Assembly (NCBI RefSeq): GCF_009760925.1
Contig: NZ_VRLV01000013.1
Location: 1-64,000 of the forward strand
Length of the DNA: 64,000 nucleotides
Direction: 5' to 3'
Origin: Nonomuraea typhae
Lineage (GTDB): Bacteria > Actinomycetota > Actinomycetes > Streptosporangiales > Streptosporangiaceae
Shown: piece after piece, positions 26,071-34,974 of the stretch
Layout: each line of letters begins with the position of its first letter
Numbering within the stretch: position 1 is the stretch's first letter
Translations under genes and position numbers: made by a program
The notes under the pieces: model-generated
Told to the model about the DNA's origin: nothing
Databases searched by the model: none
The model's input: the letters and a program-made list of their open reading frames with translations, nothing else

Positions 26071-26096
26071 CCCGTGTCCTTCCTAAGCTCTGGCGG

Positions 26097-26435
26097 CTAT
26101 CGGTTGACCTTGTCGAACTCGCCGAGGTTGATCAGCGAGTCGATGACGTTGACCTGCTGCCTGGCCTCTTCACGGGCGGCGGCGTAGGTCTTGGCGTTGG
26201 CGTCCATGTTCTGGGCGATGCCACGCAGGTCGTTCTCGACGTCGGCCATCAGCCGGTCCCAGTCGTTCATGGCCTTCTCGAAGGCCGCGGCGGCCTCGCC
26301 CAGCCATCCGGTCGCGCGCAGCTCGGCGACCTCGGTCACCACGTCGCCGCGCATCTTCTTGACAGCCTCCGCGCTGACCACGACGTCCTGCGCGGCGGTC
26401 TGCACGAGGGCGTCATCCACCCCGAAGAAGCTCAT
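26097..26435 (-). CDS. WXG100 family protein (first of tandem pair)
   Basis: The product has 112 aa with TGWLGEAAAAFEKAMNDW at the hairpin turn (WLG). The C-terminal helix includes YAAAREEAR. ATG 26435 is chosen because GGGAGGAA lies 5-6 nt upstream; a longer reading to 26486 is not supported. It heads the minus-strand operon of WXG100, WXG100, small partner, substrate, substrate and membrane protein. A co-secreted partner of the 25759 product is inferred. Confidence 0.85.
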   Translation of the reverse strand: MSFFGVDDALVQTAAQDVVVSAEAVKKMRGDVVTEVAELRATGWLGEAAAAFEKAMNDWDRLMADVENDLRGIAQNMDANAKTYAAAREEARQQVNVIDSLINLGEFDKVNR

Positions 26436-26700
26436 CTGGTTCCTCCCGCTAGTGATCCCCGTAACGGCTATCAAACGGCACAACAACCATCAGGCGCAAC
26501 ACACGCCACAACGGTAAATATCACGAACCGGTCGCGCTTGCGTGGATAGTGGGTAAACCCGCAGTTCAGGTACATGCCAGGTTTGACAGGTTTTCTGCAG
26601 GCGATGTCACGAAACTTAGTGATCAGTCCTAAATGAGCGGGGTTCATGACATCCTTCGGGGCGCTCGGCTAATCTTGGCGATCATTCGGAGGAGGGTGCG
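26436..26700. promoter_or_regulatory. Divergent control region of the two substrate operons
   Basis: This 265-bp gap lies between the divergent WXG100 operon and the acidic protein gene. It contains AT-rich patches (acggtaaatatcacg near 26512, and TTGACA at 26583-26588, a consensus -35). No well placed -10 follows the TTGACA at 17 bp. The forward gene has a strong ribosome site (ggaggaggg) ahead of its TTG start. Both operons must be started here. Confidence 0.5.
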
Positions 26701-27921
26701 TTGAGCGATCCACAGAGCCTGGACAGCCTCCTCAACTGGGGATCCGCCACCGTGGCCACCGACCGGGGCGACCTCGCGGCCTCGGCGGGCACAGGCTTCG
26801 GCCCCGTGACGGAGACAGGCACAAATCCCGGCTCACCCGAGGCCCAAATCACCCCCGTGAACGCCGCCTCGGACAGCGAGAACGGCGGCGAGGGCGACGG
26901 CGAGCCCGGCTGGGTGGACCCGCAGCCCGCGCCCGGCGATCCGGCATGGGAGGACTCCGACCGGACCGCCCCCGGCGACGAGACCGCCCAGGACTCCGGC
27001 CCCGACGGGGACTCGGGCACACCCGGCGACCCCTCGGACCCGGCCGACGACGGCGAGATCCCCGACACCGCGGGCCCGGCCGACGGGCAGGGCGACGACG
27101 TGGAGGACGGCAAGGTCGACGGCCCCCAGGACGGCGACCAGAACAACGACGGCCGGCCGGGCGACGGCGACCCCGGCGGCAACCAGCCAGGCGACCCCGG
27201 GAACCCCGGAGACACCGGCAACCCCGGAGACCCGGGAAGCCCGGGAAACCCCGGAGACGGCACCAAGCCCCCGGACGACAGCACCAAACCCCCAGACGAC
27301 GGCACCAAGCCACCCGAGGACGGGACGAAACCCCCCGAGGACGGGACCAAGCCACCTGAGGACGGGACCAAGCCTCCAGAAGACGGCACGAAACCCCCGG
27401 ACGACGGCACCAAACCGCCCGAGGACGGCACCAAGCCCCCTGGAACCGAGCCGCCCGGCACCGAGACCCCCAAGATCCCGGACGTCCCCTCGCCGCCGAG
27501 CGGTGGCGGCGGTTCACCGAGCGGCGGTGGCGGTGGCGGCCCGTCCCTCCCGGGCCCCGGCACCGGCACCGGCCCGGGGACCAAGCCCGAGGGCAAGGAC
27601 GATCCGCCACCCCGGACGCCGGACATCAACACCAGAACCGTCCGCTTCAGCTCGATCAGGGACCTCAGCACCTACATGGACAAGGAGGCCCTCCCCAAGC
27701 TGAACTCCACCCACGAGTCCGCGAACGGCAACCACGCGAGCATGTTCATCTTCGGCGCCGCCGCCGCCCCGGTGGGCTCGGCCCACGAGGGCTTCCGCAG
27801 CGATGCCGTGAACTACCTGGCACAGCGCATCACCAGGCTCCAGAAGTGGACCAAGAAGCTCCAGGACTCGGCGAAGAACTGGGAAGCCGCCGAGGACGCC
27901 AACAAGAAGGGAACGCCGTAG
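26701..27921 (+). CDS. Acidic repeat-rich T7SS-associated protein with helical tail
   Basis: The 406-aa product begins with LDSLLNWG, shared with the protein at 518. It passes through a very acidic region, a short collagen-like Gly-x-x run (about 160-183), about nine GTKPPED/PPDD heptads (about 184-245) and a Gly-rich stretch. It ends in a helical domain of about 110 aa ending in WEAAEDANKK, which resembles the end of the 518 protein. TTG 26701 follows a strong ribosome site. The next gene starts immediately at 27922. The small-protein-plus-membrane-protein order is the same as at 518/897, so this looks like an expanded copy of that cassette. Surface exposure is inferred. Confidence 0.7.
   Translation: MSDPQSLDSLLNWGSATVATDRGDLAASAGTGFGPVTETGTNPGSPEAQITPVNAASDSENGGEGDGEPGWVDPQPAPGDPAWEDSDRTAPGDETAQDSGPDGDSGTPGDPSDPADDGEIPDTAGPADGQGDDVEDGKVDGPQDGDQNNDGRPGDGDPGGNQPGDPGNPGDTGNPGDPGSPGNPGDGTKPPDDSTKPPDDGTKPPEDGTKPPEDGTKPPEDGTKPPEDGTKPPDDGTKPPEDGTKPPGTEPPGTETPKIPDVPSPPSGGGGSPSGGGGGGPSLPGPGTGTGPGTKPEGKDDPPPRTPDINTRTVRFSSIRDLSTYMDKEALPKLNSTHESANGNHASMFIFGAAAAPVGSAHEGFRSDAVNYLAQRITRLQKWTKKLQDSAKNWEAAEDANKKGTP
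27262..27450 (+). repeat. In-frame 21-bp repeats encoding GTKPPED
   Basis: About nine units of 21 bp encode the heptad GTKPPED or GTKPPDD. Silent differences between units show selection on the protein repeat as well as slippage. It lies just after the collagen-like Gly-x-x stretch. Confidence 0.85.
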
Positions 27922-28587
27922 GTGGACACCGGCCTGACCCTGTACATCACCGCGGCCGGCATGAGCGCGACCGCCGTCGCCCTGCTCGCCACCCCCAACC
28001 CCTTGGGACGGGTGAGCTGGAAGACCGCCCCGGCCATCCCCTTGACGATCATGGCGATGGCCTCGTCGCCCGAGCGCATCGGCGAGGTCAGGGCCAATTG
28101 GGAGAAGACCTCCGGGCAGATCCAGAAGGTCGTCGAGGCGCTGGACGAGGCCAAGGGCATCACCCCGCCCGAGTCGTGGGCCGCCGACGACAAGTCGGCC
28201 TACGACAAAGAGGCATCTGCGGTGACGACCAGCACCAAGGAGGTCCAGGCGGTGTTCAAGGCCATCGCGGACGGGTGCGGCGGCCTGTCCACGATCTCCA
28301 CCGCCGGCGCCTACCTCAGCATCTCCGCGGCCACGGCGCTGGCGTCGGCGGCCCTGATCGCGCAGCTCTCCCGGCTCACCGGACCGGCCGGGTTCTTCGC
28401 CGGCAGCGCCGCCTCCGCGAAGATCCTCATGAGCGTCCACGCGGTGGTCACCAAAGCGCTGGGCAGCAAGGCGGTAGCCGCGACGTCGCTGGCCACCCTC
28501 ATCACCTTGGCCGCTTCCGCCTACCTCCAGCGCTCGTCGATCGACGACGCCCTCGGCAAGGCGAAGGAGAAGCCCGTCCAGGCGTAG
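27922..28587 (+). CDS. Membrane protein with WXG-like helical segment
   Basis: The product has 221 aa. An N-terminal hydrophobic segment (about 5-25) is followed by two long helices joined by PESWAADDKSAYDKEA, a WXG-like turn, and then hydrophobic helices at about 130-155 and 180-205. The plan matches the proteins at 897 and 22096. GTG 27922 directly follows the stop of the acidic repeat protein. Its stop is immediately next to the stop of the convergent YbaB-like gene (28587/28588). Confidence 0.65.
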   Translation: MDTGLTLYITAAGMSATAVALLATPNPLGRVSWKTAPAIPLTIMAMASSPERIGEVRANWEKTSGQIQKVVEALDEAKGITPPESWAADDKSAYDKEASAVTTSTKEVQAVFKAIADGCGGLSTISTAGAYLSISAATALASAALIAQLSRLTGPAGFFAGSAASAKILMSVHAVVTKALGSKAVAATSLATLITLAASAYLQRSSIDDALGKAKEKPVQA

Positions 28588-29031
28588 TCAGAGGTTGAGG
28601 CGCCGCCGGATCGCGTCGAGTTCGGTCATGACGTTCTCGAAGGTCCGGTTGTAGTCGGCCTCGACGTTCTTGAGCGGCTCCAGCACGGACTCGGGGTCCT
28701 TGAGCATGCGCATCGGGTTGTCCTCCTCGCCGTACGCCTCGCTCATGGCGGCGCCGACCTGGTTCTGGAGGTCGTCGTTCGCGGCCCGGATCACTTCCTT
28801 GATCTTCTCGGCCAGTTCGCCGGAGCTCAGCCGCATCGCCTTGGGGTGGAGTTCCAGCTCGGCCAGGCCGGCCGCCGAGTACCCGGCGGTGACCAGTCCG
28901 TCCTCGTCCGTGGCCCGGCCGACGACGTCCTCGAGCGCCTTCTGCAACTCGCCCATCTTGGCGAACTGCTCGTCCGCCGTCTTGAGAAGCTTGTCGACGT
29001 CGATGTCGGCGAAGTCCCCGAATCCTTGCAC
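28588..29031 (-). CDS. YbaB/EbfC-like protein downstream of eccD
   Basis: The product has 147 aa. The family pattern is clear: VGRATDEDGLVTAGYSAAGLAELELHPKAM forms the beta-hairpin and conserved turn, flanked by helices. It starts at GTG 29031 about 9 nt after GGAGCGG, 53 nt downstream of eccD on the same strand. A YbaB-like gene in the eccD transcript, and two more beside other T7SS genes, argues for a secretion-linked role rather than the recR-linked one. Confidence 0.8.
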   Translation of the reverse strand: MQGFGDFADIDVDKLLKTADEQFAKMGELQKALEDVVGRATDEDGLVTAGYSAAGLAELELHPKAMRLSSGELAEKIKEVIRAANDDLQNQVGAAMSEAYGEEDNPMRMLKDPESVLEPLKNVEADYNRTFENVMTELDAIRRRLNL

Positions 29032-29084
29032 GTCCCCGCTCCGATCTCGCTCGAAGATGTCCAGAAAAAACTCACTGCAACGGA

Positions 29085-30548
29085 CTAGCCGGACAATCCG
29101 CGCACCCAGGTATAGACCTCCAGCACCCCGAGCGCCAGCGGGAACAACTGCACGATCAGCATGATGTCCACGATGTCGGCGGCCCGCCCCCAGAACGGCG
29201 AGGGGCGCCCGGCCGGCAGCCACACGCCCATGCCCACGGCCAGCAGCGCGATCCACAGCAGCCCCATGCCGACCCCGATCGCCACCAGCGCGTTGCCTCG
29301 CACGGTCAGCGTGGTGGCCAGCATCGCCAGCCCGCCGAACCCGGCGCCGATGAGCCAGAGCCGCTGCCCGAGCCCGGTCAGCACGCGGGCGCGCATGAAC
29401 AGGGTGAGCGACAGCGTCAGCGTCATGACCAGCGCGATCCAGCCGCCGTCGAGGACCAGGAACACCTGGGCCCCGGAGACGACCATGCAGATGGCGATGA
29501 CCATCCCGGTCACGTAGTTCTGCGCGTGGCGGGTGCGGGCCAGCAGGGCGACGCTGTCGAGGCGCTGGTTGTCGGCGCGCAACTCCTCCGCGGTGGTCGG
29601 CATCGCCGGCAGCGGCAGCCGGGCCAGCCGGAAGGCCAGGGCGGGGATCAGCGGGCTCAGCGCCAGCAGGAGCGTCGCCGCCACCGCCGCGACCCCGGAG
29701 GGCGAGCCGCCGAACACCATGATCACGCCGGCGCCGATGGCCCCGGTGACCGCGGCGACAGCCGTACCCAGGAATCCGGGGACGCCGTCGGCGACCAGAG
29801 TGCCGCCGAAGGTGGCCGCGAGCGCCGTGCAGGCGAGCGCGGCCAGCAGGCTGGGCGCCCCCAACGCGAAGATGCCGACCTCGCCCGCCGGCGCCAGCAG
29901 CCCCGCCAGAAACGCGTACGGCAGGGCCACGTGGGCGATGGCCACGCCCGCCTTGGAGTCGCCCACGGCGCGGGACATGATCGTGCCGGTGATCACGAGC
30001 AGCAGGGCGAAGACGCCCGCCACGATGGCGGTGACGCCCCACGGCGGGCCGATCAGCACGAGGTTGAGCGCGCCGGCCGCCAGCAGGGCGACGGCGCCGC
30101 CCAGGCCGAGGGCGCGCGCGTGCTTGGGCGTCCAGCGGCTGGGGCCCTCTGAGACGCCGGTGGCGATCACGTCGGCCACGTCGTCGTAGAGGGCCGGGGG
30201 CAGGACGGCCTCGCGGGGGCGCAGGTAGAGGATCTCGCCGTCGAGCACGCCGAGCGTGCCCAGGCTCTGGCTGAGGTCGAACGGCGTGCCGCCGAGGCGC
30301 TGCAGCACCCAGCCCGGCCCGGCGGCGTTCTCCCCGCCGATCTCGCCGAGCGCGCGCAGCAGTCCCGGCAGCACGTGCGGCAGCGGGATGTCCGCGGGCA
30401 GCGCGAGATCGGCTTTTCTGCGCGGGCCCACGATCGTCACGTGGCACAACGGCTGGGGCGGAGCAGGCGCCTGGGCGAGCGCCCCCTGCTGCATCGGCCC
30501 CTGTTGTATCCCTATCGGCCCCTGCATGCCTTGAGCCAGCGGCCTCAC
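29085..30548 (-). CDS. eccD: Type VII secretion integral membrane protein EccD
   Basis: The 487-aa product has the EccD layout. A ubiquitin-like N-terminal domain (about 33-112, CHVTIVGPRRKADLALPADIP to GEILYLRPRE) is followed by about 11 hydrophobic helices. EccD dimers line the ESX membrane complex. GTG 30548 is preferred over 30584 because GAGGGAG stands 7 nt upstream. A short Gln/Pro/Gly-rich extension precedes the ubiquitin-like domain. It is divergent from eccC, with 100 bp between the starts. Confidence 0.9.
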   Translation of the reverse strand: MRPLAQGMQGPIGIQQGPMQQGALAQAPAPPQPLCHVTIVGPRRKADLALPADIPLPHVLPGLLRALGEIGGENAAGPGWVLQRLGGTPFDLSQSLGTLGVLDGEILYLRPREAVLPPALYDDVADVIATGVSEGPSRWTPKHARALGLGGAVALLAAGALNLVLIGPPWGVTAIVAGVFALLLVITGTIMSRAVGDSKAGVAIAHVALPYAFLAGLLAPAGEVGIFALGAPSLLAALACTALAATFGGTLVADGVPGFLGTAVAAVTGAIGAGVIMVFGGSPSGVAAVAATLLLALSPLIPALAFRLARLPLPAMPTTAEELRADNQRLDSVALLARTRHAQNYVTGMVIAICMVVSGAQVFLVLDGGWIALVMTLTLSLTLFMRARVLTGLGQRLWLIGAGFGGLAMLATTLTVRGNALVAIGVGMGLLWIALLAVGMGVWLPAGRPSPFWGRAADIVDIMLIVQLFPLALGVLEVYTWVRGLSG

Positions 30549-30648
30549 AGATGCACTCCCTCGTCCCGGGGATACCACCGACAACCTGCAACATATCGGG
30601 CGGGCGATCTGGTAAGAAAGTCAAACCATCTAACGGGAGGGTTTTACG
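30549..30648. promoter_or_regulatory. Divergent promoter region between eccD and eccC
   Basis: This 100-bp gap separates the starts of the two main membrane components. It contains the less GC-rich segment ggtaagaaagtcaaacc near 30610-30628 and the eccC ribosome site AACGGGAGGG. Joint control of eccC and eccD from this spot is likely. No operator palindrome is evident. Confidence 0.5.
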
Positions 30649-33600
30649 GTGGGTAACGTCATCGTCCGGCGGCCGGAGCGGCGTCCCCCTCCCGCACCTC
30701 CACGGGGCGAGGTGCTGCTCGAGTCGCCGCCCGAGATCCCCGAGGTCCAGGGCCAGGGCTTCATGATGGTCCTCACCTACCTGCCCATGGTCGCCGGCGC
30801 CGCGGCGATGGGCCTCATGTTCACCGCGGGCGGACAGTCCAACCCGATCATGTACGTGGCCAGCGGCCTGTTCGCCTTCTCCATGGTCGGCGTCACCATC
30901 GGCCAGATGGGCCGCCAGGCGGGCGAGCGCAAATATCGCCTCAACGGCGAGCGCCGCGACTACTTCCGCTACCTGGCCCAGGTGCGCAGGAAGGCGCGCA
31001 GAGCCGCCAAGCAGCAGCGCGAGGCGCTCGAATGGGGCAGCCCCGACCCCAGCACGCTGTGGTGGATCGCCCTCGGCGCGCGCCTGTGGGAACGCCGCCC
31101 CCGCGACAACGACTTCGGCACGGTACGGCTCGGCACCGGCGTGCAGAAGCTGGCCATCCAGCTCATCCCACCGGACTCCAAACCGGTCGAGGACCTCGAC
31201 GCCCTGGCGGCCGGCGCGCTGCGCCGCTTCGTGCGCGCCCACTCCACCGTCGCCGAACTCCCGGTCGCCGTCGCCCTCGGCTCCTTCGCCAGGATCAAGC
31301 TGAGGGGCGACGACGCCTCCATCCGCGGCCTGGTCCGCGCGCTGGTGTGCCAGCTGGCCACCTTCCACGCGCCCGACGACATGCGCATCATGGTCTGCGC
31401 CAGCCCCGAGCGCATGGCCCGCTGGGACTGGATCAAGTGGCTGCCGCACGCGCTGCACCCGGACGAGGCCGACGCGGCGGGCCCCGTGCGCCTCATGGCC
31501 GAGAACCTCGGCGAGCTCGACCGGCTGCTCGGCGGCGAGCTCAAGGAACGGCCCCGGTTCAAGCCCGGGGCGGTCGCCGACGCTCTGCCGTACCATCTGC
31601 TGATCGTCGACGACGGGCTGGTGCCGCACGACTCCCAGCTCGGCATGGACGCCATCCAGGGCGTGACCGTGGTGGATCTGTCGGACTCGACCGGGCTCGT
31701 GCAGGAGAAGAGCATGCTCCGGCTCGACATCCAGCCGGACGGCTTCCACATGGTCAAGATCGACCACGCGGGCAAGGAGAGCACGACCCGCCTGGGCGAC
31801 CCGGACAAGCTCGACTACCTGCGGGCCGAGGGCGTCGCCCGGCAGCTCGCGCCGCTGCGGCTGTCGACGGGCAAGGGCTCCGAGGCGCAGGACGTGCTCT
31901 CGGTCAACACCTCGCTCACCGACCTGCTCGGCGTCGGCGACCCCACCCGCATCGACCCGGCCGTGGTCTGGCGGCCGCGCGCCGGGCGCAACCGGCTGCG
32001 CGTGCCCATCGGGCTCGGCGCCGACGGCCGCATCGTGGAGCTGGACATCAAGGAGTCCGCCCAGGGCGGCATGGGACCGCACGGGCTGGTCATCGGCGCG
32101 ACCGGCTCCGGCAAGAGTGAGCTGCTGCGCACGCTCGTGCTCGGCATGGCGCTCACCCACTCCTCCGAGATCCTCAACTTCGTCCTGGTCGACTTCAAGG
32201 GCGGCGCGACCTTCCTCGGGCTGGAGACGCTCTCCCACGTCTCCGCGGTCATCACCAACCTCGAGGACGAGCTCCCGCTCGTGGACCGCATGCACGACGC
32301 GCTGCACGGCGAAATGGTGCGCCGCCAGGAACTGCTGCGCGCCGCGGGCAATTACGCCTCGCTGCGCGACTACGAGCGCGCCCGCGAGCAGGGCGCCGAC
32401 CTGGCGCCGATGCCGACGCTGTTCGTGGTGCTGGACGAGTTCAGCGAGCTGCTGACCGCCAAGCCGGAGTTCATCGAGCTGTTCGTCATGATCGGCCGCC
32501 TGGGCCGGTCGCTCGGCGTGCACCTCCTGCTGGCCTCCCAGCGCCTGGAAGAAGGCCGGTTGCGCGGCCTGGACACCCACCTGTCGTACCGGATCGGCCT
32601 GCGCACGTTCTCGGCCATGGAAAGCCGCGTGGTGCTCGGCGTGGCCGACGCCTACGAGCTGCCGTCCGCGCCGGGCAACGGGTACCTGAAGTTCGACACC
32701 TCGGGCATGACCCGCTTCAAGGCCGCCTACGTCTCCGGCGCCTACGAGCCCGACCCGCTGCACTCCACCACCGGCGAGGGCGGCGGCATCGTGCGGGAGG
32801 TCGTCGAGTACGGCCCGGCCCACGTGCCCCTGCCGATCGTGGAACAGGTGACGGAGAAGCCCGAAACGGACAAACAGGAAGGGCCGCAGGTCAGCCTCCT
32901 GGACATCGTCGTGGGCAAGCTGGAGGGCCAGGGCCCGCCCGCCCACCGGATCTGGCTGCCGCCGCTGGCCGAGCCGCTGGCGCTCAACCATCTGCTGCCC
33001 CCGCTGTCCATCACCCAGGCGCACGGGCTGACCACCCCCGGCTGGCCGGGCCGCGGCCGGTTGAACGCGGTCGTGGGCATCATCGACAAGCCGTTCGAGC
33101 AGCGTCGCGACCCGTTCTGGGTGGACCTGTCCGGCGCGGCGGGCCACATCGGGGTGGCCGGCGGCACCCAGAGCGGCAAGAGCACGGTGCTGCGCACGCT
33201 GGTCACCAGCATGGCGCTCACCCACACGCCGAAGGAAGTGCAGTTCTACTGCCTGGACTTCGGCGGCGGCTCGCTGGCCTCCCTCGACGGCCTGCCCCAC
33301 GTCGGCAGCATCGCCACCCGCCTGGACGCCGACCGGGTGCGCAGGACCGTCGCCGAGATCGCCGGCGTCCTCCAGGAGCGTGAGCGCCGCTTCGCCGAGC
33401 AGGGCATCGACTCCATCGCCGCCTACCGGCGGCTCATGGCCGAAGGCAAGATCCAAGGCGACGGCTGGGGGGACATCTTCCTGGTCGTGGACGGCTGGCT
33501 CACGGTCAGGCAGGAGTTCGAGGCCATCGAGGGCGTGATCACCGACCTGGCGGCGCGCGGCCTGGGCTACGGCATCCACGTCGTGGCGGCCACGAACAAG

Positions 33601-34638
33601 TGGTCGGAGTTCCGGCCCGGCATCCGGGACCTCTTCGGCACCAGGGTCGAGCTCAAGCTGGGCGACCCGTACGAGTCCGAGGTGAACAGGAAGGCGGCGC
33701 TGGCCGTCCCGGAAGGGGTGCCGGGGCGCGGGCTCACCCGCGAGGGGCTGCACTTCCTGTCGGCGCTGCCGCGCATCGACGGCGCGCAGGACACCGAGGA
33801 CCTCTCCGGCGGCGTGCGCGCGCTGGTGCAGGCGGTCAAGGACGCCTGGCGGGGCGACCCCGCGCCCGCCGTACGGCTGCTGCCCGCGCTGCTGCCGGCC
33901 GGCACGCTGCCCGGACCGGAGGAGACCGGGCCGCGGCGCATCCCGATCGCGATCGACGAGGCGTCGTTGTCGCCGGTCGTGCTGGACTTCGACGCCGACC
34001 CGCACTTCATCGTGGTGGGCGACACCGAGAGCGGGAAGTCCAACCTGCTGCGGGTCATCATGGAGGGCCTGGTGGCCCGGCAGACCCCCCGCGAGGCGAT
34101 GATGATCGTCATCGACTACCGGCGGGCGCTGCTGGACTCCGCCGTGACCGAGAACCGCATCGGCTACGCCGCCTCCAGCGCGGCCGCCGCCGACCTCGTC
34201 AACAACGCGCGCGCGGCACTGCTCAAGCGGCTGCCGCCCGCCGACCTCACGCCCGAGCAGCTCCGCGCCCGCGACTGGTGGCAGGGCTCCGACCTGTACA
34301 TCGTGGTCGACGACTACGACCTGGTGGCCACCTCGTCCAACCCGCTGGCGCCGCTGGCCGACCTGCTGCCGCAGGCGCGCGACATCGGGCTGCACCTGGT
34401 GATGGCCCGCCAGATGGGCGGCATCAGCCGGTCGATGTTCGACCCGATCATCACCAAGGTCAAGGACATGGCCAGCCCGGCGGTCATCCTGTCGGGCAAC
34501 AAGGACGAGGGCATCCTGTTCGGCAACGTGCGGGCGCACCCGCTGCCGCCGGGCCGCGGGTACTTCGTGGACCGGCGCAACGGCGCCCGCCTCTCGCAGA
34601 CCGCCTTCCTGCCCGCCGACCAGGAACCTTCAGAGTAG
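30649..34638 (+). CDS. eccC: Type VII secretion FtsK/SpoIIIE-type ATPase EccC
   Basis: This is a single-chain EccC of 1,329 aa with two membrane helices (about 38-88) and three ATPase domains. Walker A motifs are GATGSGKSELL (about 484), GGTQSGKSTVL (about 841) and GDTESGKSNLL (about 1125). The Walker B motif is complete only in domain 1 (FVVLDEFSELL); domains 2 and 3 have LVVDGW and IVVDDYD. This matches the known division in which domain 1 provides hydrolysis and the others bind substrate signals. GTG 30649 follows AACGGGAGGG. Its stop is 24 nt before the WXG-like gene at 34663, so the downstream substrates are cotranscribed. Confidence 0.95.
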   Translation: MGNVIVRRPERRPPPAPPRGEVLLESPPEIPEVQGQGFMMVLTYLPMVAGAAAMGLMFTAGGQSNPIMYVASGLFAFSMVGVTIGQMGRQAGERKYRLNGERRDYFRYLAQVRRKARRAAKQQREALEWGSPDPSTLWWIALGARLWERRPRDNDFGTVRLGTGVQKLAIQLIPPDSKPVEDLDALAAGALRRFVRAHSTVAELPVAVALGSFARIKLRGDDASIRGLVRALVCQLATFHAPDDMRIMVCASPERMARWDWIKWLPHALHPDEADAAGPVRLMAENLGELDRLLGGELKERPRFKPGAVADALPYHLLIVDDGLVPHDSQLGMDAIQGVTVVDLSDSTGLVQEKSMLRLDIQPDGFHMVKIDHAGKESTTRLGDPDKLDYLRAEGVARQLAPLRLSTGKGSEAQDVLSVNTSLTDLLGVGDPTRIDPAVVWRPRAGRNRLRVPIGLGADGRIVELDIKESAQGGMGPHGLVIGATGSGKSELLRTLVLGMALTHSSEILNFVLVDFKGGATFLGLETLSHVSAVITNLEDELPLVDRMHDALHGEMVRRQELLRAAGNYASLRDYERAREQGADLAPMPTLFVVLDEFSELLTAKPEFIELFVMIGRLGRSLGVHLLLASQRLEEGRLRGLDTHLSYRIGLRTFSAMESRVVLGVADAYELPSAPGNGYLKFDTSGMTRFKAAYVSGAYEPDPLHSTTGEGGGIVREVVEYGPAHVPLPIVEQVTEKPETDKQEGPQVSLLDIVVGKLEGQGPPAHRIWLPPLAEPLALNHLLPPLSITQAHGLTTPGWPGRGRLNAVVGIIDKPFEQRRDPFWVDLSGAAGHIGVAGGTQSGKSTVLRTLVTSMALTHTPKEVQFYCLDFGGGSLASLDGLPHVGSIATRLDADRVRRTVAEIAGVLQERERRFAEQGIDSIAAYRRLMAEGKIQGDGWGDIFLVVDGWLTVRQEFEAIEGVITDLAARGLGYGIHVVAATNKWSEFRPGIRDLFGTRVELKLGDPYESEVNRKAALAVPEGVPGRGLTREGLHFLSALPRIDGAQDTEDLSGGVRALVQAVKDAWRGDPAPAVRLLPALLPAGTLPGPEETGPRRIPIAIDEASLSPVVLDFDADPHFIVVGDTESGKSNLLRVIMEGLVARQTPREAMMIVIDYRRALLDSAVTENRIGYAASSAAAADLVNNARAALLKRLPPADLTPEQLRARDWWQGSDLYIVVDDYDLVATSSNPLAPLADLLPQARDIGLHLVMARQMGGISRSMFDPIITKVKDMASPAVILSGNKDEGILFGNVRAHPLPPGRGYFVDRRNGARLSQTAFLPADQEPSE

Positions 34639-34662
34639 CCAGAGAGAAAAGGGGGGCGACGC

Positions 34663-34974
34663 GTGGCAGGAGTGGACGTCTACTACGACGCGTTCGACGA
34701 TTTCCGCACAGCATGCAGAAAGGCCGCGTCGGGGATGAACGTCTCCGACGCCATCACGAACGACCCCAAGAAGCCGGTCAAGGCGCCCGGCCCGACCACC
34801 GACTCCAGCATCTTCGGCAAGCTGGCCAAGTCCGGCACCCTGGCCACCGCCGTCGACGGCGTGTGGAAGGAACTGGGCGACGAGCTCGGCCTCGTCAAAT
34901 CCAACCTGCAGGGCGTCGAACGCGCCATCGACCAGGTCGAGACCAACCTCAGGAAGGCCGACACGCCCCAATGA
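34663..34974 (+). CDS. Small WXG-like helical protein downstream of eccC
   Basis: The 103-aa product starts at GTG 34663 behind a G-rich ribosome site. Two helical blocks are separated by a polar Pro-rich loop; the second contains VDGVWKELGDELG. It lacks a strict W-x-G but fits the size and layout of an ESX partner. Its stop overlaps the ATG of the WXG100-lytic transglycosylase gene, so the two are probably a co-secreted pair. Confidence 0.7.
   Translation: MAGVDVYYDAFDDFRTACRKAASGMNVSDAITNDPKKPVKAPGPTTDSSIFGKLAKSGTLATAVDGVWKELGDELGLVKSNLQGVERAIDQVETNLRKADTPQ

Noticed and set aside
28588..34539. Very long minus-strand open frame (1,983 codons) across EccC
   Set aside because: Only its first 147 codons (28588-29031) have a ribosome site and family similarity. 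The rest is a frame left open by GC codon bias opposite EccC and has the Arg/Gly/Ala-rich composition of a shadow.
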